From Asparagopsis taxiformis (lineage: Eukaryota; Rhodophyta; Florideophyceae; Bonnemaisoniales; Bonnemaisoniaceae), in the NCBI GenBank assembly GCA_030407315.1, contig JALQPE010002950.1, positions 1 through 64,000 on the forward strand: a stretch of DNA of 64,000 nt, written 5' to 3'. Within the stretch, counting starts at the first letter, position 1. Each line of letters begins with the position of its first letter. Below the pieces are notes generated by a model. It was not told the DNA's origin. It was given only the letters and a program-made list of their open reading frames with translations, and searched no databases. The position numbers and the translations under genes were made by a program. Shown one piece after another: positions 56,466-64,000 of the stretch.

Positions 56466-59459
56466 TTATTCTTCTTCATTATCATCTGTGAACTGGTAAT
56501 CAGTGTTGGTGTAGAAGCGGTTGAGATAGAAACGGTGGTCCGACCAGTGCATTTGTTTCGTAAATGGCTTGACTGGAAAGTTACTTCGTACGATGTGCAC
56601 GGTGCCAGATATAGTAGATGCAGGAATGAGGTCAAACCAAGGACCACCTGCACTGTGGGATGCATTGTCATTGCTGTCAACGGATCCGTTGTCCGGGTCC
56701 CATGTGGACCACTTTAAACAAATGCACCCAAGTGATTTTTCCACAGCGGTTTTTGGGGCAAAGCAGGTCATATACTGAACGAAAGCGAGTTGTACAGGTT
56801 GAAACAGGTTTGGAGACTGCAGGCGTACCAGTGCCAGGACGCGCCCTACCCATATGGTTCTGTAGTCATCGGCAGTTCCGGAGATGACGACAAAGGAGTA
56901 CTGCGATCTCTTTGCGGGGCCGAATGATGAAGTTGCAAAGACGCGCTGCTGCTTGTGCCTCGACACGTTTGTGGGGCGAAGCATGCCACTGTGCGGGTCA
57001 AAGTCGTCGGCATCTGGGACGTACCCTCCCATGACGTAGGCGGACTTTACCACGGTGACGGAAATGTCCATGTCATGTATTGGAGGGCCTTCTGCCGTGG
57101 CGCGCAGTCTAGCGGGGGTGAGGAACGCTTGTGCAGCTGTGTCACCGAGTTGCTGGAATAGCGTTATGGTGTCAGACGGGAACGAGGAGTTGTGCAGAGG
57201 CAAAAGAGTGGCAGGATCGGGCTGTCCGTCGATATCTGCAACGAGGAGGGTTGCATCGGGCAGCAGGGAGGCAAAGTCGTGCAGTGCAACGGTGAATCCG
57301 TCGCGAACGAGTACTGCACCGTCTGTGGGCGATATCATGCGTGGGTTTCCCAATATGTTCGATGGGGTGTGACCAGTTGGAGTGGCCAAGGAGAATTCCA
57401 TGTGGCGAATAGTCTCTTCCATGGCTGTGGAGCGCCTTCGAGAGGCTTTCCTATAACTCTGTTTGAACAGAAGATGCGAGTGTTCGTAGGGGCCTGCATC
57501 GATGTGTTCCAGGGTGCCATATCTCTGCAAGTCACCGGGAAGATGGTCAAGAAGATGGAACTTGAAAGTTTTGAGACCTGTGGTGTGGAATGGGCCGAGG
57601 GTGGAGAGCATTGATTGTTTGAAATAGGAAATGGAGTTTTGGAGGCTTTCTAGTTCGGCGGCAGTCCAGTGCTTGATGCGACCGCGTTTCATGACCCATG
57701 CGACGAGGTCAGAGTATTGCGTGCAGATGGAAGTGAGGGGGGCTGTCTCTACTTCGTCACAGCATGTGTCAATGAATGCTGCGATGAAAGGGAACACCAT
57801 GTCGACATGGTGATAGTCTTTGGCTGCGAGCATGCCGTCCTCCGTGAAGAGGCCGTTCAAATTGGTGCCCTTCTCACCCTTGGAGAAGTCGACATGAAGA
57901 CCGGTGATGTAGTAGTCGCGTTCGATAGCGGACATAATGCTGTTTGAGCCGGCGAGGATGGATTTTTCACCTTTTTGAAGGTGCGAGGTGTCCCGGAATG
58001 GGAGGCAGTGGTGGTGGTGAGGTCTAGGGAGCTGAGGCGGTGGACAATGCACTGTTTGATGAGCTTTGAGATGCCGAGGTGGAGATTGTGCAGAGGCTCG
58101 AAGGAGAAAATGTTGTAGGGGTCTAGGGGACTGTTGGTGGGTAAAAGAGCGGTCGATTCGAGGACAGAGTGTTGTTCGAGGAGGGAGAGAGCTTCGAGCG
58201 GAGCAGTTGTATGCTCCTGAGCGCTCTCTTGGCGTGCAGAGCGTGTATCATCGAGGGAGCGGGGCTGGTGTGGCGCGGTGGATTCAAGTTGAGTGGCGGG
58301 GATGTAGCAGCGGTGGCAGGGATGTGTGGTGGTAGTGCTGTTGCGAGTGCATGACAGCTCTTTGGCCTCTGGAAAGTCGCAGCAATAATTGGCTAGGATG
58401 GGAAAGCATTGGCGGGCAGTTGCAGTGGAGTCTGTGCAGGGGAACCCGGAAGAGAACGCGGTGGATAGGGACGAAAACACTTTTTCGAGTGACTAGAGGT
58501 TGTTGGCATTTCATCACCGAACAAGGCGTTGGACGAAGGGTTAACACAATGTCCGGAAGATACCCGACGATGGTGAGGCCGGTACGGATGCAGTGGCGAC
58601 GGAGGGGGGCGGAGAAATTGAGCAGTGTGACGTGTATGGGGTATGCGACGATTGCGGAGCTCTTGAGGCTTGTGCTGCTCTTGTTGGATTACACTTGGAG
58701 GAGGCCGGCAAAGGAGGAAGGTGTGGGATCAGTTTCCTCTGCCCATACGACCTGTGGATCTTCCGAGAGCTGCACGCGCTGTCTAGTAACCTGGTGCAGC
58801 GTTTTCGCGAATTCTGTGTGTAGGGGATGAGAAAATATTGCGGTGCCGTCTGGGGCGGTCTGTGGGGAGGGGTGGAAGAGAGTATTTTGGTCGTTAGCCA
58901 GTGCTAACTGCCTGCGGAGCATGTCGACTCGGTCGCGGAGGTACAGCTGTGCCGAGTACTTACCATTTTTGTCTGGAATGATGTGGCTCTTGTAACCTTC
59001 GGTGCGGAAATGTGTTTCGACCATGGAAGCGGTAACGTGGCGACATTCTTCTACGGTGCGAACGGCGCTGTTGAACTTTTCTAGGGAGAATGAGGGGTCT
59101 TGTAGGATGGTGATGACTTCGCTCACGCGGCCAGCGCCGGCCTTGTACTCGAGGGTTGTGAGACTGGCGGCGAGGGATTGCACGAGGAGGTCTGCGCGGG
59201 AGGGGGTTGAGGTTGGTGGCAGTGGAGCGTCACAGGGTGAGTCGCTGGAGGAAGCACGACCAGATTCTGGGTCTGGGGAGCTGGGTTGCGGGGAATAATG
59301 GTCGCTGTTTCGAGCAGGCTCATGGGTGACGGCAGGGACACGAGCGTTGTTGAAATGTTGGGGAGAGGGGTTGAAACGGTAGCGACACGTTCGCTCATGC
59401 AGCGCGAGCGCATAGGCATCTACGCAGTAGTAGAAGCACCCTTCATACTTGCATTCCAT
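56466..59459 (-). pseudogene. Second transposase of the Plavaka/KDZ-like type, frame-broken
   Basis: ATG 59459 opens a frame with a C2HC zinc-finger-like start (C3, C8, C12, H21, C25) and a Ser/Pro-rich stretch, to 58689. The middle (about 57970-58480) is in another frame: FPILANYCCDFPEA, HPCHRCYI and FEPLHNLHLGISKLIK. From about 58020 the first frame resumes with EGKGT-like text, FIDTCCDEVE, and then FKFHLLDHLPGDLQRYGTLEHIDAG with SYRKASRRR. The D-x-PE, PC-x2-C and HNLHLG motifs in that order are typical of this transposase class and parallel the element C transposase at low similarity. The two frame changes suggest a decayed gene, but short introns are possible. It lies outside element D's right end and probably belongs to another element. 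Confidence 0.65.
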
Positions 59460-60056
59460 GTCGAGTTTTGACGCAAAAGGGAGGATTGCGAGCTGAACAG
59501 GGGAGACTGTGCCGTCCAGATGCGACCAATTTTATTTTTGTGGTGCTTTCGAGACTTGGAATGTAACGTGTTCGTAGTTTTGTGGGTAGTAGTTTTGTGC
59601 TCACTCCAGCTGACATCCCAACGGTGGAATCTAACCGAGAGTTCAATCATTTCCAACTGTTACATCACATTGCGTGCTGGCAACGTGTGCATGGAAGGAC
59701 GAACGAGTGCCCTGGGAGATGAATTTTCAATTAATTCATTTGTAATAATAAACTTTTTTATTTCCGAACTTCGTGGAATCTGAATGTGCTTTACAGCGGA
59801 TATGCCACCGATCATGTAAGGAAAGCAAATGGATTCTCATATATATGATTATATGTTTATATTCGTTGTTCTCGATCCGGATCTCATTGTTCGGGGATTC
59901 AGAGACCATGGCTTGGGCCATACTCAATCTCACTGCCGGCAATGATTTCGAGTATGCACAGCAAGACTTAAGCGGACGCTGAAAGCTGTCCGGTCGAAGC
60001 CGCAGGCTCCACTCCGCCCTCATCACCGACTGAGATTCTTTGACCGCCTTTGCTTT

Positions 60057-60094
60057 GTACGTGCGCGAATCTTGAACAAGATTCGCGCACGTAC
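60057..60094. repeat. Perfect 38-bp inverted repeat with 2-nt loop
   Basis: GTACGTGCGCGAATCTTG, aa, then its exact complement. It may be an intrinsic hairpin in RNA or a small foldback. Confidence 0.85.
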
Positions 60095-60927
60095 CTTCGT
60101 TCCATCCTCTACCCTCGAGGGTATGCGTAGAGGGAAGCGTGGGTTTTGAGTCTTACTATTTCCGTTGATGCGATATTTTTCATTGCAAGCCTGTTGACTC
60201 ATGGTGTGTATTGAGCGGAGGATGGAAGAGAGGTACGTGAAGTTTTGAAAGTATGCTGCGAGGGAAGGTTGGTTTTGAGTCTGACTGTTGTGGTTGATTC
60301 CGATGTTGTGTAGATGATGCAGGAATGTTGATGACAGAAGGTAAGTTTCAATGAGCACCAAGACTTGTTTTGCGAAGATATGGACTGTTGACTTTGATTA
60401 TTCATTGCAAGGTTTTTGGATCATGGTTTGTATTTTGTGTAGGATGGATGAGAGGTAAGTAAGGGAGTTTCTAGGATATCTGTCATGGTAAGCGTTGCTT
60501 TTGAATCTGACTGTTGGGGTTGATGTTTTGTATGTGATGCAGGAGTGGTGAAGCAGGAACGGCAGGACTGAAGGAGAGTGAAGAAGGGATCTAGGAAGGT
60601 GGGGAATGAAGCTGTGAGGTGTTTCTGGTATGTGTATATTTTGGGGCATACGAAAGAAGTGAGAGTGAGTTTCAAGTGGTGTAAGATTTTGCTGACCATG
60701 TTCGTGTTTGATGTCTTGATGATTTAATGGGCTGGGGTGGTGTCGAGAAAAGCGGGGATGGTATTGGGAAGGAGCGGATATTTTGTAATCTAGGTCGTGA
60801 GGGTTCTTGAAGTATGTGCGAATGGTGGTGCATGGCGTTCGGATGGTAGGGAGAACGTGATAGTGAGGGAGATGGGTGATCGACGATATGCTGACAGGTA
60901 TTTTGTATTCTGGCTGGATACGTATTT

Positions 60928-60999
60928 CCTATTCTAACCGGGTATTTATTTCCTATTCTGACCAGATATGTATTTCCTATTCTAGAGAGACGTATTTTA
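60928..60999. repeat. 24-bp tandem repeat, three copies
   Basis: The unit cctattctaaccgggtattt plus four bases repeats with small changes. Confidence 0.6.
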
Positions 61000-61107
61000 T
61001 ACCAGCATTTTCGTAAATGAGAGAATAAAATGCGGTCCGATATGGGCCCTGAATTTACCATCCGCTGTAATTTCTTCCTTCCCGGTTTTCGCTGATATAT
61101 TGTATAC

Positions 61108-61236
61108 TGGATGTCGGGTCCTAGGATCCCGCTGTATGTACTAGAGAAAGTGGATGTCGGGTTCTAGTATTCCGCCAAACATACTAGAGAAAGTGGATGT
61201 CGGGCCCTAGTATTCCGCCAAACGTACTAGACAAAG
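61108..61236. repeat. 43-bp tandem repeat, three copies
   Basis: The block tggatgtcggg starts at 61108, 61151 and 61194. Each unit contains ctagtattccgcc or a variant. Confidence 0.75.
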
Positions 61237-61945
61237 TGGGCGTCCGCATCCAAAACATTTTTTTTCCTGGACGCGGACGTTCCTTTGTTCTAGTAAATCT
61301 CGGGGCCGACTAGAACCCGTACTAGAGAGACTGGACGTCTGCGTCCACTTCCGAAAACACAGACGTTTCATGTGGATTTTGACCAAAACCTTTTTATTGT
61401 AGAAGTAGAATGTCCCCAAGGGTGGACGTGCTCCATTCATAATTCCCTAGAATGATAGATACTCTACTAATACTCCATATGTATTCTGCTTACCTCTCAA
61501 TGCCCACTGGTGGACTCGTGAAATAGAATTTTTCTGTCTTGGGAGTTTTTCTATACTGTTCCTCTATGATAATACGGATACAGTATGAAACAGAGTAACT
61601 GGTGATATTCTTACATAATTTTTTACACTGAGAAGTATCATCATTATTGTTTCGTTTGGTGAAGTTGTCAAATGTGCCATTCTGAAATGTTGGAGGAGCT
61701 GAGGGAAGGTCAATCAATCAACCAATCAATCACAAGGCGAGTATATCCGGCACGTCAAGTCCGAGGGTTGCTTCCCCCATTCTTTATTTTCCGCTTGTGT
61801 ATGGGGTGAAGCCAGTATTTATATTGACACGGAGTGTCAGTAGAGCACGCCATCTTCATAAAGACAGCTATAGCTGTGATTAACATATCTTAAACACTTA
61901 TTCAATTACTTACGTGCATATTCACGATTACATACGTGGCAATAA

Positions 61946-62596
61946 TTAGTATACTTGTGGTACTGAGTGTTGACTTACGACACATCCCAGTTTTGCCATA
62001 TGTAAGGAGGCATTTGGGCCTAACTGCGAGAATACATTATGCTTCTTGGTGGTCTTAGTTTTCTCGTATCCACTAGGGGATCCTTTCAGCGTTACATACT
62101 CCTCACATGCAATAGCACGTTTCAAAACATGCTTGAACAACCGCATCCAGTTTTCTTCTATGTTCTTTATACCAAGCTCAAAGTCCTGAACAATTCTGTC
62201 CTTGAGAACTGCGGGTCTCAACAGCTCGCAAATGTGACGAATAGATAGTTTAGGTTTGTCGTCAATGAGACATTTCCATTTTTTGTGACGAAGGAGTGTT
62301 TGGTAGTCGGAGAATGATCCGCGAATGCGCAACTCAGCGTCTGACTCATGCACATTTATTTTCACCACACTCTTGATGGCTGTTTCCAATTCTTCCAGTG
62401 AAATTGACTCCAGCTTAACCTCTTTTTTGGATCGTAGCCACTCTTCCAAAATATCTTCAGTGAGGTCGTTGAACTCCTGGATCCCTGGAAACGTTTCAAA
62501 TGCAATCAGAGAGAGCAAAAGGTCATGATCGATTGAGGACTTGAGTGGAACAGGCGTTAGTGCACTTCCGGAAGCGTTCGCATCCTGGATGTACAT
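61946..62596 (-). CDS. Hypothetical protein, possibly gag-like
   Basis: 216 residues from ATG 62596. The sequence is helical and charged, with WKCLIDDKPKLSIRHICELL and LKDRIVQDFELG blocks. This is loosely reminiscent of short Gag-like proteins of retroelements, but no zinc knuckle, protease or reverse transcriptase follows on the minus strand. I do not recognise it with confidence. It may be a fragment of a larger or spliced gene. Confidence 0.35.
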   Translation of the reverse strand: MYIQDANASGSALTPVPLKSSIDHDLLLSLIAFETFPGIQEFNDLTEDILEEWLRSKKEVKLESISLEELETAIKSVVKINVHESDAELRIRGSFSDYQTLLRHKKWKCLIDDKPKLSIRHICELLRPAVLKDRIVQDFELGIKNIEENWMRLFKHVLKRAIACEEYVTLKGSPSGYEKTKTTKKHNVFSQLGPNASLHMAKLGCVVSQHSVPQVY

Positions 62597-63620
62597 TAAG
62601 TAGTTTTTCGGTCACGCAGGAACGCGTGAATAGTCTTCCACCCTAATTTTCGGAGAACAGGATGTGAAATTGGAGTAAACATTGGTTGCCCGGTTGTGGG
62701 CATCAAAGAACTCATGTTGACGGGCACGTCAGCGAAATTTTTCGGATTAGTGTGTTGATAATGTACTCAAGTGATCTCTTTTGAGGAACAGTAGGGCAAA
62801 TGGCTGGCCGCCAGAGCTCTGTCCGATTTTATTCCATGAGGCATTAAGTAGTAATAACATTGGAAGCAAAACCTGCTCTAGATCATCTATGAAGCCTCAT
62901 GGCGCAGAAGGGATGGTATTACGGTCAGCAGGGAATAGTCAGGCACGCGAACTAGCAGCGCCCAGCAGCCCGCCAGTCGTGATAGCCCGAACAATCACAC
63001 TGAAATATTGCCCGAAATAGACACCCAATAGAAGGAACTTGCTTACACCTCACGAACTAACCGCCCAATAATCCGATAGTCAAGTACCACACCACATCGA
63101 CATGCATCGCTCTCTTCGCCATACCTTGCATCTCGAGGGTGCGATGCAGCAATATGCCCAGAAAGCTGTAAAAAGAGCAGGTTAAATTTAACAGATATAG
63201 ATCAATCGATGATTCTGGTCATATCAGGTTATTACATCAATTTTATTACCGAATATGGTGATTTGAAAATCTCTGATTGAGTAGTGGCTCCGAGTCCTCA
63301 CTGAGAAACGAGGGGTCCAAAACCATTCTTTCACATAGACACGTTTACTTGAAGCATTTCACTTAAACACGTTTAAAGCCGATGCATGCAGTCCATAAAC
63401 TCTACTACAGCCGCTGAGACATCTATAAGAATTTCCAGCACAATAAATGGGCTTTCGAAATGCCCCCTACAAGCATACGGCATTTTTGTATAAATAGCGT
63501 CCCAGTAGCAATCACTGGAAAAATTCAGGTCAGAGGTCTTCAGAAATTCACAAAAATACAGTGCTCTCCAGTACCAAAAAGAAAATCTAAATCGTCCCAT
63601 ATACACATCTATCCAGTGAA
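62597..63620. other. Intergenic, no gene seen
   Basis: This stretch lies between the hypothetical ORF (-) and the HAD-like gene (+). It should hold both 5' regions. No certain promoter motif found. Confidence 0.35.
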
Positions 63621-64000
63621 ATGACATCACAGCCAGCACCACAACCGCGTGCTAGGATATTCTTACTAGACTGGGACGATACGCTTCATCCAACATCGTA
63701 TGTTAGATCTTCCATACTTTCATACCGGCACTATGGCCCTCTATCTTTGGAAGATACGAATCATCTGGATGCACTAGGTCAAACTGTGATTGATTTAATC
63801 AATGAAATAAAACAGTACGGAAAGATTACTATTGTAACGAGCGCAATGGAGGGATGGGTGGAATTTTCATCAGCACGTTATCTTCCTTCTGTTTACAAAT
63901 TCCTTTTCAAGGGAGACCAAGAAATAAAAGTAATCTCTGCTCGCGAGCAGGGAAAAACCAGTGTATTCACAGACTTAACGACGGAGGCAATAATGGCCAT
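63621..64000 (+). CDS. HAD-like phosphatase, 5' part, runs off window
   Basis: ATG 63621 opens a frame that stays open to the last base (126 codons). Motif I is DWDDT at residues 17-21, with D17 as nucleophile and D19 as acid/base. ITIVTSA (residues 69-75) supplies the motif II Thr/Ser. Both are standard for haloacid dehalogenase phosphatases. The short N-terminus before motif I means the start is well placed. The product probably removes phosphate from a small molecule or protein; the substrate is unknown. It appears to be an ordinary host gene or a member of a lineage-specific expanded family and has no visible link to the transposons. Confidence 0.65.
   Translation, partial: MTSQPAPQPRARIFLLDWDDTLHPTSYVRSSILSYRHYGPLSLEDTNHLDALGQTVIDLINEIKQYGKITIVTSAMEGWVEFSSARYLPSVYKFLFKGDQEIKVISAREQGKTSVFTDLTTEAIMA

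Larger units (their letters stand above)
59460..61945. other. AT-rich intergenic region with short repeats, no convincing gene
   Basis: Contains the hairpin at 60057-60094 and tandem repeats at 60928-60999 and 61108-61236. Small ORFs here are not protein-like. Confidence 0.4.

Noticed and set aside
61946..62596. Retrotransposon call for the small ORF
   Set aside because: No reverse transcriptase, integrase or LTR could be seen nearby, so only a weak gag-like resemblance is kept.
1..64000. tRNA or rRNA genes
   Set aside because: I noticed no cloverleaf-like or conserved rRNA sequence by eye, but a tRNAscan run was not possible.

Overview
The window looks like a nuclear segment of a eukaryote with intron-poor genes. 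Long uninterrupted ORFs, nested DNA transposons with CACTA termini, an APAF1-like NB-ARC/WD40 gene relic and SET-domain proteins all point that way. A multicellular alga, perhaps a florideophyte red alga, fits best, but this is a guess from genome style and I could not verify it. There are no rRNA, tRNA or bacterial operon features.

Nearly all of 1-56252 can be read as three related giant CACTA-like transposons, one nested in another. Element C (29654-53522, about 23.9 kb) has matching termini (CACTACGGTGTTG left, CAACACCGTAGTG right), subterminal GACAGT repeats and a TA on each flank that fits a 2-bp target duplication. Its order is transposase (+), ParB-2OG oxygenase 1 (+), ParB-2OG oxygenase 2 (+, broken), ParB-methyltransferase-SET (-, methyltransferase core deleted), protein X (+, one in-frame stop), protein Y (-), right end. 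Element D is a diverged relative split by the C insertion. 15857-29559 carries its two ParB-2OG genes, ParB-methyltransferase-SET gene and protein X. 53523-56252 carries its protein Y and right terminus. The gene order and strands match C. D's left end and transposase are not in the window.

Element A (3-15216) is a rearranged copy without a transposase. It has a C-type left end, a decayed chimeric 2OG gene, long palindrome arrays, a 172-bp satellite, a captured NB-ARC/WD40 pseudogene and a C-type right end.

Right of D lie a second, decayed transposase of the same broad class (56466-59459), tandem repeats, a small unknown ORF (61946-62596) and the 5' end of a HAD-like phosphatase gene running off the window (63621-64000).

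The main biological point is a mobile epigenetic toolkit. A ParB/sulfiredoxin-like N-terminal domain (DGxHR signature) is shared by a putative DNA methyltransferase fused to a SET domain and by a family of putative 2-oxoglutarate/Fe(II) oxygenases. It travels with two conserved unknown proteins, X and Y. Each element type carries its own intergenic palindromes, but both palindrome families share a TACCSGGTA-like core. Frameshifts and stops are common. The apparently intact ORFs are the C transposase, C 2OG-1 and both Y proteins, plus D protein X.
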